Below, piece after piece: positions 31,243-39,569 of a stretch of 64,000 nucleotides of DNA. The position numbers and the translations under genes are program-made. Source of the DNA: [Clostridium] scindens (lineage in GTDB: Bacteria > Bacillota > Clostridia > Lachnospirales > Lachnospiraceae). The stretch covers positions 1,530,001 through 1,594,000 of the forward strand of contig NZ_CP080442.1 in assembly GCF_019597925.1 (NCBI RefSeq). Direction: 5' to 3'. A model generated the notes under the pieces. That model saw only the letters and a program-made list of their open reading frames with translations, searched no databases and was not told the origin of the DNA. The number at the start of each line of letters is the position of its first letter. Position 1 is the stretch's first letter.

Positions 31243-32103
31243 ATGATGAGTAATATGAATACAAAAGTATGGTTTGTAACTGGCGCAGGAAAAGGAATAG
31301 GAAAGGCTATTGTAAATGCGATTCTGAAAAATGGAGATTGTGTCATCGCAACAGCAAGAAATCCAGAAGAGATAAGTGTTCCGAGCGAGTATAAAAATAG
31401 AATTATGACCGAACAATTAGATGTTTCCTGCCCGGATGAAACAATCTATTCGGATGTTGTTCAAAAGGGGCTGGAGAGGTTTGGACAGATTGATTTTTTA
31501 GTCAACAATGCAGGGTTTGGCGGCATTACAAATTTTGAGGAAACCAGTGAGAAAATGATTCGAGATATGTTTGAAGTCAATGTATTTGGATTGATGCGGG
31601 TAACTAGGGCGATTTTGCCGATTATGCGTAGACAACGCAATGGTCATATTTTCAATATTGCTTCGGCGGCCGGTTATTCCGCTGGTCCGGTTCCATATCA
31701 TACTTCAAAATTTGCAGTGACTGGATTTTCAACATCCCTTGCTTTTGAGGTCGCACCTTTTGGCATAAGAGTAACAAATGTTGCCCCCGGCCTATTCCGT
31801 ACAAATTTTTATGATAAAGGACGATGGGAGATAGAACCTGACCTCCCAATTAATGACTATGATTCTTGTCGGTGGCAGACAGAATTTGTAGCCAATGCCC
31901 AGAAAAAAGAACAGCCTGGCAATCCTGATAAATTAGCGGAATTGTTAATTGAAGTTGCTTATTCAGAAAATCCTCCATTACATCTGGCAATTGGAGAGGA
32001 TGCCCCGGCTGTCATTGATGCATACTGTGATAAACTGAAATCAGATACAGATATGTGGCGAGAAAAAGCGGTTAAAACAGGATTTTCAACAAATCCCAGT
32101 TAA
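31243..32103 (+). CDS. Short-chain dehydrogenase/reductase (SDR)
   Basis: A 286-residue classical SDR. The cofactor motif is VTGAGKGIGKAIVNA (TGxxxGxG), NNAGFGG is the strand-4 motif, with catalytic Ser in NIASAAGYS and the YHTSK dyad (Tyr and Lys). It oxidises or reduces a small alcohol/ketone; the substrate is unknown. GTAAGGGAGACAAG precedes ATGATG. Its last codons and stop (32091-32103) lie inside a recurring hairpin module, so gene and module probably moved together. Confidence 0.92.
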   Translation: MMSNMNTKVWFVTGAGKGIGKAIVNAILKNGDCVIATARNPEEISVPSEYKNRIMTEQLDVSCPDETIYSDVVQKGLERFGQIDFLVNNAGFGGITNFEETSEKMIRDMFEVNVFGLMRVTRAILPIMRRQRNGHIFNIASAAGYSAGPVPYHTSKFAVTGFSTSLAFEVAPFGIRVTNVAPGLFRTNFYDKGRWEIEPDLPINDYDSCRWQTEFVANAQKKEQPGNPDKLAELLIEVAYSENPPLHLAIGEDAPAVIDAYCDKLKSDTDMWREKAVKTGFSTNPS

Positions 32104-32128
32104 CAGGGCTGATAAGTTTGAAGGGGAG
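32091..32128 (+). repeat. Gene-end hairpin module (SDR copy)
   Basis: AAATCCCAGTTAACAGGGCT and a tail AAGTTTGAAGGGGA. The CAGTT/GGCTG stem is conserved in type with copies at 46519, 47131, 47664, 49491 and 50827. The tail AAGTTTGAAGGGGA recurs exactly at 47705-47718. Confidence 0.55.
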
Positions 32129-32135
32129 AAACATT

Positions 32136-32549
32136 ATGAAAATGCCAAATGAAAAAATTGACACAATTATGTTTGCTCCTTGTGGAATGAATTGTTTCGT
32201 TTGCTATAAACATTGTTATCATAAAAGACCGTGCGCAGGCTGTTTAAATGGTGATATGGGCAAGCCGGAACATTGCCGTAAATGTAAAATAAAAGATTGT
32301 ATAAAAGTCAAAGGATTGTCTTTTTGTTTTGAGTGTTCCGCATACCCATGTAAGCTGATAAAAAACCTTGAAAAGAGTTATAACAAGAGGTATCAGGCGA
32401 GCCTTATGGAAAACAGTGAATTTGTCCGTCAATATGGTTTGGAACTGTTTATGGAAGAACAGAAAGAAAAATATACTTGTCCGAAATGCGGCGGGATTAT
32501 TTCTATTCATGATAGGGAATGTAGTGATTGTCAGGAAAAATTGGAGTAA
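32136..32549 (+). CDS. DUF3795 domain-containing zinc-ribbon protein
   Basis: A 137-residue cysteine-rich protein; the ATG at 32136 follows GAAGGGGAGAAACATT. APCGMNCFVCYKHCYHKRPC and GCLNGDMGKPEHCRKCKIKD are typical of DUF3795, with FCFECSAYPCKLIK following. A C-terminal zinc ribbon (CPKCGG, then CSDCQEK) closes the chain. The cysteines probably hold one or more metal ions. Function is unknown. The next gene (DUF1801) starts 27 bases later and also has a zinc ribbon. Confidence 0.85.
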   Translation: MKMPNEKIDTIMFAPCGMNCFVCYKHCYHKRPCAGCLNGDMGKPEHCRKCKIKDCIKVKGLSFCFECSAYPCKLIKNLEKSYNKRYQASLMENSEFVRQYGLELFMEEQKEKYTCPKCGGIISIHDRECSDCQEKLE

Positions 32550-32575
32550 TGAATGTTTGGCAGGAGGTGGTTGAA

Positions 32576-32986
32576 ATGTGGGTTTGCCCAAAATGCGGAA
32601 GAGAATTTAAAAACCAGAATCAGTCCCATTACTGTGGGAAAGCACCAATGACGATCGACCAATATATAGATGCACAGTCAGAGGAAAGTCAGCCATATCT
32701 GCTGGAAGTCCGAAAAGCGATACATGAAGCGATTCCCGAAGCACAGGAGCGTATTTCATGGAGTATGCCTACTTTTTGGAAAGGACATAACATCATTCAT
32801 TTTGCCGCAAATAAAAAGCATATTGGTATATATGCAGGAGAAGAAGCAGTTATTGAATTTGCTGAAATGCTGAGATTATATAAAACAAGCAAAGGAACAA
32901 TCCAAATTCCTTATAAGCAGCCTTTACCGCTGAATTTGATTTCGAAAATTGCTGTTTGGTGTTATGAAACAGGCAACCGCCCATAA
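32576..32986 (+). CDS. DUF1801 (YdhG-like) protein with N-terminal zinc ribbon
   Basis: A 136-residue protein; the ATG at 32576 follows AGGAGGTGGTTGAA. The N-terminal CPKCGREFKNQNQSHYCG is a small zinc finger. YLLEVRKAIHEAIPEAQERI, SWSMPTFWKGHNIIHFAANK and HIGIYAG form the DUF1801/YdhG fold, a helix-grip type once called iron chaperone by similarity. Actual function is unknown. It is coupled closely with the DUF3795 gene. Confidence 0.85.
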   Translation: MWVCPKCGREFKNQNQSHYCGKAPMTIDQYIDAQSEESQPYLLEVRKAIHEAIPEAQERISWSMPTFWKGHNIIHFAANKKHIGIYAGEEAVIEFAEMLRLYKTSKGTIQIPYKQPLPLNLISKIAVWCYETGNRP

Positions 32987-33000
32987 TCTAATAGAAAGAA

Positions 33001-33147
33001 CTGAAGATTGGTGTGGAGTATTTTGATACGGAGTCGCTGGAGATGAAAAGGACGGAGATGTTTATTGAGGGGTATAAGGCGGGGCTGGTGAAAGATACGT
33101 CTTTTAAGGGGCTGTGGAAGGTGTCGTTTACGCTGCGGGAGTTTTGA
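33001..33147 (+). pseudogene. C-terminal fragment resembling a phage tail protein
   Basis: Forty-eight codons with no start: IGVEYFDTESLEMKRTEMFI, then FKGLWKVSFTLREF and TGA. The pattern (tyrosine, then a short charged turn, then a final beta strand) resembles small tail-tube/distal-tail proteins. It is a remnant with moderate to low certainty. Confidence 0.35.
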
Positions 33148-33154
33148 GAAGCGG

Positions 33155-33184
33155 TTGCCGGAGGGCGTGTGGGCATGGTATACT
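33155..33184 (+). promoter_or_regulatory. Promoter module, copy 1
   Basis: TTGCCG (33155-33160), 18 bases, TATACT (33179-33184). The stretch GGGCATGGTATACTTTGA and its flanks recur at 38702-38750. It faces the DHFR-like gene. Confidence 0.6.
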
Positions 33185-33203
33185 TTGAGGAGAAAAATTA
33201 GAA

Positions 33204-33255
33204 TTGACCGCCAGGTCAAGTAGATGGGCAATGCAACAGTTTTGAATTTAGGATG
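33204..33255 (+). repeat. Intergenic leader module, copy 2
   Basis: TTGACC-gcca-GGTCAAG hairpin and a tail ending CAGTTTTGAATTTAGGATGG. Near-identical to 31178-31232. It lies directly before the DHFR-like gene. Confidence 0.7.
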
Positions 33256-33265
33256 GTAATAGACT

Positions 33266-33808
33266 ATGCGAAAAATTATTTTATTTATTGCGATGAGCCT
33301 TGATGGATATATTGCAGATTCAAACGGAGGAACTGAATGGCTGGGAGGGCAGATACCTGGAAAAAATGATATGGTATCTTATGAAGAATTTATCCGCGAT
33401 GTTGATACTGTCATCATGGGGGCGAACACATATCGTCAACTTGTAACCGTGCTGTCCCCCGATGAATGGATATATCCCAATCTTGCCAGCTATATCATTA
33501 CCCATTTTCCTGAGCAGTCCACAGACAACATCAAGTTTACCATGGAAGAACCCTCTCAGTTGGTAATGCGGTTGAAAGGAGAATCAGGGAAGAATATCTG
33601 GATCTGTGGAGGAGCAGACATTGTAAAGCAGTTGGTACGGGCAGATGTGATAGATCAATATTTTATTAACGTTATGCCCACGATTTTAGGCGGCGGCATT
33701 CGACTTTTTGACGGACTAGAAAAAGAAAGAAAACTAAAATTAATCAAGACTAAAAGCTATAATGGGATTACAGATCTGGTATATGAACGAAGGATAAATG
33801 CCAGGTGA
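33266..33808 (+). CDS. Dihydrofolate reductase family protein (RibD C-terminal-like)
   Basis: A 180-residue NADPH-dependent reductase of the DHFR/RibD superfamily. MRKIILFIAMSLDGYIADSN is the standard YyaP/YwjB-type opening. DTVIMGANTYRQL is the cofactor contact, and IWICGGADIVKQLVRADVID with MPTILGGGIRLFDG the C-terminal nucleotide-binding half. The substrate is unknown; these are usually accessory reductases, not essential folate enzymes. Start ATG follows AGGATGGTAATAGACT. It is a stand-alone unit behind a duplicated leader and promoter module. Confidence 0.88.
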   Translation: MRKIILFIAMSLDGYIADSNGGTEWLGGQIPGKNDMVSYEEFIRDVDTVIMGANTYRQLVTVLSPDEWIYPNLASYIITHFPEQSTDNIKFTMEEPSQLVMRLKGESGKNIWICGGADIVKQLVRADVIDQYFINVMPTILGGGIRLFDGLEKERKLKLIKTKSYNGITDLVYERRINAR

Positions 33809-33953
33809 TGGAACTGAAAATTAGAATTTGTTTAAGCAGGTTTCCAATATGAGGGTACATTGAGAAGCAACGCCATCAAGAACGGTAAAGTTATTGACAT
33901 GAAGATGTACTCACTACTGAATACAGAATTGTAACTTCCGGTTTGTGGCTAGA

Positions 33954-33992
33954 AAATCCCAGTTTGCATACAAAGAATAAAAAGTTACGGAG
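33954..33992 (+). repeat. Possible degenerate gene-end module
   Basis: AAATCCCAGTTTGCATAC matches the left arm of the hairpin modules (for example 49491) but the right arm is lost. It lies in the 193-base gap after the DHFR-like gene, where no gene is seen. Confidence 0.3.
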
Positions 33993-34001
33993 AAGAATCT
34001 T

Positions 34002-34202
34002 ATGGATTATTCAACAGAAGAATTGATTGAAGCAAAGCGGCAGATTGATTCAACTCTGCATAAGTTGAGAGAGACCATAAAGACGTTTGAAGCAAAAGAA
34101 AATGCTTCCCGGTATAAATCCCAGATTACACTGGCAAAAAGGCGGGTAAGGGCTTTTGAAATTGCCAATCATTTGATTGAGGCTGAGATTGACAAGAAAT
34201 AG
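34002..34202 (+). CDS. Small coiled-coil protein
   Basis: Sixty-six residues, MDYSTEELIEAKRQIDSTLH onward, almost wholly helical and lysine/glutamate-rich with a heptad-like pattern. ACGGAGAAGAATCTT precedes the ATG. I recognise no family with certainty; similar short helical proteins are common in Lachnospiraceae. It stands alone between module remnants. Confidence 0.6.
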   Translation: MDYSTEELIEAKRQIDSTLHKLRETIKTFEAKENASRYKSQITLAKRRVRAFEIANHLIEAEIDKK

Positions 34203-34307
34203 AAAAAATGGTTTCCAGTGAATCACTTTCAACAGAATAGAATTATTTTAAGGCGTCAGTCAGAAATGATTGGTGCTTTTTGTGTGTCCGAAAAGGAGGT
34301 GCTGCTT

Positions 34308-34682
34308 TTGTATCCGGTGAGCGAGGCGTTCCTGCAGGCGGTGCAGGAGATCACCAGGAGGTATTACTGGACGGGGAGGATTACCACGAAGGCCGGGGTG
34401 GAGTATTCTTTTGAAAATAAGGATATCGTGAAAGGCTCCAGGTATGCTTCCAGCCAGTGCTGCGGGAGTACAGAGCTGGAACTTGGCACCGTGTATGTGG
34501 CGGAGGAGACTCATGTGCAGTTCTTTGGGCAGGTGGTGATAAATGTTGCTGCGGAGCAGGTCAGTAAGGCGGGTACTGCCGCCGGGAGTATTGTGATTCC
34601 GGTTCCTTCTATCTATTATGGACGGTTAACCTTAAGTGTAGTAAACTGGACTCAGAGAAAACATGTGGAGTTGTGGAGGTGA
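34308..34682 (+). pseudogene. N-terminal fragment of a phage tail/baseplate protein
   Basis: TTG start at 34308 with AAAAGGAGGTGCTGCTT upstream. LYPVSEAFLQAVQEITRRYY, then WTGRITTKAGVEYSFENKDI and SQCCGSTELELGTVYVAEE match the start of siphophage minor structural (tail-endopeptidase-like) proteins several hundred residues long. After about 90 residues the sequence changes to an unrelated stretch and stops. It is a truncated phage remnant, though the intact ribosome site means the short protein could still be made. Confidence 0.6.
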
Positions 34683-34687
34683 GCATA

Positions 34688-35182
34688 GTGGAAATCCGGT
34701 ATATTACGCCTGCTGATGACAAAATGACAATCAGCAGGATATATGAAGAAAGTTGGAAATATGCATATAAAGGCATAATACCACAGGATTATCTTGAGTC
34801 GCTTCCAGAAGGCCGTTGGGTTGCAAATTTAGAAAACTCAAATTGGGGTACGCTGGTTTGTGTTGATAGTGGACGGATTGTGGGCACAAGTAGTTTTTGT
34901 GAATCACGTTTTAATCAGTTTAAAGGGTGGGGAGAAATTATTTCTATTTACCTATTGCCGGACTATATGGGCAGAGGTTTTGGTAAAGCCCTTTTTCATT
35001 CGGTTATTGACGAGTTGAAAAAAATGGGTTATAGAAATATTTTTTTGTGGGTTCTTGAAAAAAACCTGAGAGCAAGAAAATTTTACGAAAAAGAAGGATT
35101 TTCAATGTCTGATGATTATTTAGATGATAACATTGGCGGAAAAGATGTGCGTGAAATCAGATATATTTACAGAGAAGAATAG
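34688..35182 (+). CDS. GNAT family N-acetyltransferase
   Basis: A 164-residue acetyl-CoA-dependent acetyltransferase. The GTG start at 34688 is supported by GGAGGTGAGCATA. VEIRYITPADDKMTISRIYE begins the fold. IISIYLLPDYMGRGFGKALF carries the acetyl-CoA pyrophosphate loop (R/Q-x-x-G-x-G/A), and NIFLWVLEKNLRARKFYEKE is motif B. The substrate is unknown. It is immediately downstream of, and slightly overlapped by, the phage-tail fragment frame. Confidence 0.9.
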   Translation: MEIRYITPADDKMTISRIYEESWKYAYKGIIPQDYLESLPEGRWVANLENSNWGTLVCVDSGRIVGTSSFCESRFNQFKGWGEIISIYLLPDYMGRGFGKALFHSVIDELKKMGYRNIFLWVLEKNLRARKFYEKEGFSMSDDYLDDNIGGKDVREIRYIYREE

Positions 35183-35193
35183 TCTGTAATTCA

Positions 35194-35397
35194 TTGTGTG
35201 GAATAAAAACCGAATTTGTACCTGAAGGCATGACTGCCCCGCCTGAATCATTTATAAAACAGCCTGAATTACAGGTATATTTAACGGATTTCGGGAAGAA
35301 AAAAGATGATGTGGGTTTGATGGCGGAAATTCAGGAGCAAGATGGCAGCAGGGAGACGGGCAGCAGGGAGTTAAGAGAAAAAGGAATTATTGAATAA
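35194..35397 (+). CDS. Doubtful 67-codon reading frame
   Basis: It starts at a TTG with no ribosome site. Internal VPEGMTAPPESFIKQPELQV and YLTDFGKKKDDVGLMAEIQE look protein-like rather than random, so this may be a remnant of a longer gene. No family is recognised. Confidence 0.25.
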   Translation: MCGIKTEFVPEGMTAPPESFIKQPELQVYLTDFGKKKDDVGLMAEIQEQDGSRETGSRELREKGIIE

Positions 35398-35482
35398 AAG
35401 GAATGAAAAGAAACAGTCAGATTATTTGGTTTGTTTCTTTTTTATTAAATCTCCCTCAGATAATTTAATATAAGTTTTACCT

Positions 35483-35599
35483 ACTGCGAACTTTGCAATG
35501 GTAGAAGCATACTGGAATATAGGAAAGAGTATTGTGAAACAGAAAGATGGATATAAAAAGCAGAATATGGCAGCAGATTATTTCCAAATAGTCACGTAA
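35483..35599 (+). pseudogene. DUF1016 (YhcG-type) N-terminal fragment
   Basis: The frame without start encodes TANFAMVEAYWNIGKSIVKQ then KDGYKKQNMAADYF and stop. MVEAYWNIGKSIV is the hallmark of the DUF1016 N-terminal domain, normally joined to a PDDEXK-like nuclease. Only about 38 codons remain, in the 328-base gap 35398-35725. Confidence 0.65.
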
Positions 35600-35725
35600 T
35601 GGGAAAGTTGTTATTAGTCTCTTAAAAAAATAAGTGTAATGGTAATGATTTTCTTTACCGATGTTGTTGTCAGAGCATATGGTTGATATAATGGTTAAAG
35701 AATTTTAACGAAAGGATTTATAAGT

Positions 35726-36499
35726 ATGAAACAACATCAGATAGTGATCGATGTGAATAAATGTGTCGGGTGCGGTTTGTGCAGCAAGGTTTGTGTAGCA
35801 CATAATCTTGAGATAAAGAATAAAAAAGCAGGTAAAGTAATGGATAGCTGCATAATGTGTGGACAATGCTCGGCTGTCTGTCCGAAAGAGGCAATTGCAT
35901 TAGAGGGATTTGATGACTGTCAAATTGAAAAAACAGAGGATATTCGCCTTGATCCAGACGCTGTTTTGCATACAATCCGATTTCGCAGGAGTGTCCGTAA
36001 TTTTAAAAAGACAAAAATTCCACAAGAAGTAGTTGACCAAATTTTAGAAGCGGGCAGGCTTACTCATACTGCCAAAAATATGCAGGATGTTTCTTTTGTC
36101 GTACTTGATAAAGAAAAAGACCGAATTGAAAAAATGGCGGTCAAAGTGTTCAAAGCAATTAAGCCGATAGCAGATTTGTTCAGTCCGATGGCAAGGAATA
36201 ATAAAATCAATGACAGCTTTTTCTTTTTCAAAGCCCCTGTGATAATCGTTATATTGGCAAAAGATAAAACAAACGGTATTCTTGCAGCACAAAATATGGA
36301 GTTTGTTGCGGAGGCAAATGGTTTGGGTGTCTTATACAGCGGCTTTTTCACAATAGCAGCAAATATTTCACGGAAAATCAGAAAAGAAATTGGTATTCCG
36401 AAAGGGAAAAAGGCGGCTATGACATTGGTGTTTGGCTATCCGGATGTGAAGTATCTGCGTTCAACACCCCATAAAGGCTTAGAGGTCAGATATATGTAG
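35726..36499 (+). CDS. Nitroreductase with N-terminal 2[4Fe-4S] ferredoxin domain
   Basis: A 257-residue fusion. Two four-cysteine clusters, CVGCGLCSKVC (about 13-23) and CIMCGQCSAVC (about 43-53), make a bacterial ferredoxin. From about residue 85 an FMN nitroreductase follows (VRNFKKTKIPQEVVDQILEA, then LTHTAKNMQDVSFVV). The ferredoxin probably feeds electrons to the FMN. ACGAAAGGATTTATAAGT precedes the ATG. It is followed 11 bases later by an ArsR-type regulator and then an EFR1 protein, so this looks like a redox-sensing operon. Confidence 0.92.
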   Translation: MKQHQIVIDVNKCVGCGLCSKVCVAHNLEIKNKKAGKVMDSCIMCGQCSAVCPKEAIALEGFDDCQIEKTEDIRLDPDAVLHTIRFRRSVRNFKKTKIPQEVVDQILEAGRLTHTAKNMQDVSFVVLDKEKDRIEKMAVKVFKAIKPIADLFSPMARNNKINDSFFFFKAPVIIVILAKDKTNGILAAQNMEFVAEANGLGVLYSGFFTIAANISRKIRKEIGIPKGKKAAMTLVFGYPDVKYLRSTPHKGLEVRYM

Positions 36500-36510
36500 G
36501 AGGCTTTGGA

Positions 36511-36861
36511 ATGGAAAGGGAATGTGAAGAAAACTTAAAACAGATTATAGAAGGATTTCAGGAATGCAGAAATGCTTTTACTGCTCTTGGAGATGAAACA
36601 AGACAGCTGATACTGCTTAAGTTGCTGGAAAGTGATTTATCAGGTATCAGGGTAGGAGAAATCGCAAAGAAAACACATCTTACACGGCCCTCTGTTTCGC
36701 ATCATCTTCAAATATTAAAGGAAGCGGGCATTGTTGCAATGCGCCGTGAGGGAACAAAAAATTATTATTATTTAAGTGTTGATGAAACTGTGTGGAACGA
36801 TATTGCCGATTTGGTCAATGGAATTTATGAAAGTATACAACACATCAGTTCACAATCATAA
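36511..36861 (+). CDS. ArsR-family transcriptional regulator
   Basis: A 116-residue winged-helix protein: NAFTALGDETRQLILLKLLE is the conserved ArsR helix, and VGEIAKKTHLTRPSVSHHLQ then ILKEAGIVAMRREGTKNYYY the recognition helix and wing. There is no CxC metal site, so the inducer may not be a metal. AGGAGGCTTTGGA precedes the ATG. It sits between the ferredoxin-nitroreductase and the EFR1 gene and probably controls this operon. Confidence 0.9.
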   Translation: MERECEENLKQIIEGFQECRNAFTALGDETRQLILLKLLESDLSGIRVGEIAKKTHLTRPSVSHHLQILKEAGIVAMRREGTKNYYYLSVDETVWNDIADLVNGIYESIQHISSQS

Positions 36862-36875
36862 AAGAGAGGAAATCT

Positions 36876-37631
36876 ATGATATTATATTTTTCAGGAACAG
36901 GAAACAGCGAGTACGCTGCAAAGAGGATAGGAAAAGAAATAGATGATGAGGTAACAAATCTTTTTGAGAAAATCAGAACCAATGATTATTGTACAATGAA
37001 ATCTGAACGACCATGGATTATTGTTGTTCCGACTTATGCGTGGAGAATACCGCATATCGTGAAGAAATGGCTGGAGAATACAGAACTTGAGGGAACCAAA
37101 GATATTTATTTTGTGATGACCTGTGGGGGAAGTATCGGAAATGCCGCGAAATATCTTGGAAAACTCTGTGTAAAAAAGAACATGAATTATTGTGGCTGTG
37201 CAGAAATTACGATGCCGGAGAATTATATTGCATTGTTTTCTACACCGACAGAAGAAGAGGCATTACAGATTATAGAGCAGGCGGAATGTGTAATAGAGCG
37301 CACCGCGCTTTGCATCAAAAATAAGGAGAAACTCTCTCAGTCAGAAATCTCTTTTAAAGATAAAATGAACAGCGGAATTATAAATAATCTGTTCTATCCG
37401 GTATTTGTACATGCAAAGAAATTTTACGCGACAGATGACTGCATTTCCTGTGGTAAATGCGTCAATGTATGTCCGCTTAACAATGTTCGTATCGAAAGCG
37501 GAAAGCCTGTATGGGGAGATCATTGTACACACTGTATGGCATGTATCTGTCGCTGCCCGAAAGAAGCGATTGAATATGGAAAGCATAGCCATGGTTTAAA
37601 TCGTTATACCTGCAAAAAAGAAGTCCGGTAA
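36876..37631 (+). CDS. EFR1 family ferredoxin (flavodoxin plus 2[4Fe-4S])
   Basis: A 251-residue fusion. The N-terminal flavodoxin-like domain has MILYFSGTGNSEYAAKRIGK and VPTYAWRIPHIVKKWLE. The C-terminal ferredoxin has CISCGKCVNVCPL and CTHCMACICRCPKEA clusters (about 190-230). This EFRO/EFR1 arrangement is common in clostridia and couples FMN and Fe-S electron transfer, partner unknown. AGAGAGGAAATCT precedes the ATG; the start is 14 bases after the ArsR stop. Confidence 0.92.
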   Translation: MILYFSGTGNSEYAAKRIGKEIDDEVTNLFEKIRTNDYCTMKSERPWIIVVPTYAWRIPHIVKKWLENTELEGTKDIYFVMTCGGSIGNAAKYLGKLCVKKNMNYCGCAEITMPENYIALFSTPTEEEALQIIEQAECVIERTALCIKNKEKLSQSEISFKDKMNSGIINNLFYPVFVHAKKFYATDDCISCGKCVNVCPLNNVRIESGKPVWGDHCTHCMACICRCPKEAIEYGKHSHGLNRYTCKKEVR

Positions 37632-37767
37632 AAGGCTTGAAGTCACAAATTGTGTTTTCAAAATAGAAAAGTTGTTGTTGCAGAATTTTAAAAATGGTAC
37701 ATATACGCTTTCTGCTTATCTGATAGTACAGTTGGGAAAGAACTTTGCAGATGTTTTGCTGTTTATA

Positions 37768-37800
37768 GCACTCGTTGCGCTGCTTACGGCACTCGTTGCG
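37768..37800 (+). repeat. Tandem GCACTCGTTGCG pair
   Basis: GCACTCGTTGCG occurs at 37768-37779 and 37789-37800 (21-base period) in the 226-base gap after EFR1. Only two copies. It may be the remnant of a short intergenic repeat. Confidence 0.4.
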
Positions 37801-37857
37801 TGACTCTAGCAGATAGACTTCCTAAAATGAAATCATAAAATAAAGGAGGTTCTATTT

Positions 37858-38145
37858 ATGTTGAAATCTATGGGAAAAAGTAAGATGTGTATCTTTTGGA
37901 TGGTTACCTTTGGACTGATGGGACTAACGGGAGTGTTACTAGCTCCAGTTGTAATGTACATTATAAAAGTATCAAAGCGCTATCCAAAAGCATTTGGATG
38001 GATCACCACTGCTGCATTTGTTGTTATATGCATATTATATATGTATGGATTTTTATATAGGCAGGAATGGAATGTGAGTTTTGTTCCAATATGTATTTGC
38101 ATGGTTATGGCTATTGGCAGAGTTCTAAATAGCAATATTAGATAG
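37858..38145 (+). CDS. Small membrane protein before an XRE regulator
   Basis: A 95-residue protein with three hydrophobic segments (about 10-33 WMVTFGLMGLTGVLLAPVVM, 44-62, 74-88). AAAGGAGGTTCTATTT precedes the ATG. There is no known domain. The next gene (XRE with membrane helices) starts 11 bases after its stop, so the two form an operon and may work together in the membrane. Confidence 0.7.
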   Translation: MLKSMGKSKMCIFWMVTFGLMGLTGVLLAPVVMYIIKVSKRYPKAFGWITTAAFVVICILYMYGFLYRQEWNVSFVPICICMVMAIGRVLNSNIR

Positions 38146-38155
38146 TGGAGGAGAT

Positions 38156-38623
38156 ATGGAAATTTCAGAAGTGATAAAAGAGGCCAGAATAAAAAAGGGA
38201 ATGACGCAGCAGCAACTGGCAGATGCTGTATATGTTACCAGGCAGACTATTTCAAAATGGGAGTTGGGAAAAAGTATCCCTGATGAAGCATCATTAAGTC
38301 TGTTGTACCAATGTTTGGAGATTGACAATGAAGAGAAAAAAATATTAAAGAAACTTGCCATTAATAAGCAGAACGCATTTTTACTTATTATCGCTATTGT
38401 ATTTTCTCCGGCGGTAATAGGAATTCGCTATTGTTTATTTAAAATGGGGAAACTTGAAGATCAAAGATTCAAGATTTGGATTCAAAGTGTTGGATTCGTT
38501 CTGTTTGCTTTTTACTTGAGAACTTTGAAAGATAATATAGCTTATATTTTCGTTTCTATAACTGCAATTTGTTATTTGGCTTATCAATATTATATGCTTA
38601 GTCTGGACAGAGCAACGGAATAA
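38156..38623 (+). CDS. XRE helix-turn-helix protein with C-terminal membrane helices
   Basis: A 155-residue protein. Residues 1-62 form a Cro/C1-type HTH (IKKGMTQQQLADAVYVTRQT, then ISKWELGKSIPDEASL). From about residue 75 three hydrophobic helices follow (AFLLIIAIVFSPAVIGIRYC is the first). A membrane-tethered XRE regulator is a known clostridial arrangement, perhaps sensing the membrane state. GTGGAGGAGAT precedes the ATG. Paired with the small membrane protein upstream. Confidence 0.85.
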   Translation: MEISEVIKEARIKKGMTQQQLADAVYVTRQTISKWELGKSIPDEASLSLLYQCLEIDNEEKKILKKLAINKQNAFLLIIAIVFSPAVIGIRYCLFKMGKLEDQRFKIWIQSVGFVLFAFYLRTLKDNIAYIFVSITAICYLAYQYYMLSLDRATE

Positions 38624-38701
38624 TGAGGACGTAGAAATCCTAGTTATAAAAATGCTAAGTTGGAGCGTTTGTCAGAGAAGGGCAGGCGCTTTGAGAATTG
38701 G

Positions 38702-38731
38702 TTGCTGGATGGAACGAGGGCATGGTATACT
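38702..38731 (+). promoter_or_regulatory. Promoter module, copy 2
   Basis: TTGCTG (38702-38707), 18 bases, TATACT (38726-38731). Near-identical to 33155-33184, including the following TTTGA(A/G)GAGAAAA. It drives the frameshifted gene at 38788. Confidence 0.6.
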
Positions 38732-38787
38732 TTGAAGAGAAAACTTAGAATTTGCAACAAAGATTATTTATATTGGAGGAATTACCA

Positions 38788-39253
38788 ATGCAAAATTTTT
38801 TTGAGGCATTAGCAAGTGAATGTAAAAACACAGCATTACCCGAAGAGTTTAATTATTTTGAAAAACTTATTGGCAGTTGGGCAATAGACTATATAGAGAG
38901 TAACAATTCCATTTCAATTAAGGGCGAATGGCATTTCTCATGGGTCCTTGAAGGAATGGCTATTCAAGATGTTATTATTTATTCTGCCTGATTATGAATA
39001 TGGAACATCGCTGCGTATCTATAATCCTGACACACACGCATGGGATGTGGCTTATGGTTATACTGGAAAAATAATACGACTTGAAGCAAAAAAACAAGAT
39101 GACATGATAATGCTCACCTTCGTCAATGATGAAAGAAGAAAGTGGGTTTTTACTAATATAGAGAATAATCGTTTTCATTGGGAAAACATTACTGTAAAAG
39201 ATGATGGAGAATGGGGTATAAATGCAGAAATATATGCTGAACGTATCATATAA
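38788..39253 (+). pseudogene. Frameshifted small protein gene (unidentified family)
   Basis: ATTGGAGGAATTACCA precedes ATG 38788. The first frame encodes MQNFFEALASECKNTALPEE and on to EGMAIQDVIIYSA, stopping at 38992. The second half continues in another frame from about 38980 (LPDYEYGTSLRIYNPDTHAW) to 39253 (EWGINAEIYAERII). Joined, they would give about 155 residues of an SRPBCC/DUF1579-like type (weak guess). A one- or two-base indel near 38980-38990 explains the break. Confidence 0.65.
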
Positions 39254-39411
39254 CCACAGTTCATGTTAATGCGTTTGACATTATTATTTACAAGGTATCT
39301 AGTAATGAGTTTAGTATACCATGTGCATGTGAGAACTCTCTGTATAAAAGAATATCAAAATATTATTCGGAGCAACATATGTGACAACAGTACTTGGCAG
39401 ATCTAAATATT

Positions 39412-39567
39412 ATGCCCAAAGACGAAGTCCTTGAAAAAGATCAATTGGTTGGGGCATCTAATAAGGGAACAATGGTAATTGACCTGAAAGATAAGAATGC
39501 TTTTGATACGCTTATGGCAAGCCCGGCTCATGTGGAAACTATGGCGAATTTGAATCTGGGGAGGTAG
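39412..39567 (+). pseudogene. Chimeric fragment with a Dabb C-terminal half
   Basis: The frame from ATG 39412 has an unrelated start (MPKDEVLEKDQLVGASNKG) and then TMVIDLKDKNAFDTLMASPA, almost the same as residues 55-74 of the intact Dabb protein at 30017. It stops at 39567. It is a partial duplicate of that gene. Confidence 0.65.
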
Positions 39568-39569
39568 TT

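Noticed and set aside
37768..37800. GCACTCGTTGCG pair as a regulatory iteron
   Set aside because: Only two copies, no promoter alignment and no matching site elsewhere in the window; kept only as a repeat.
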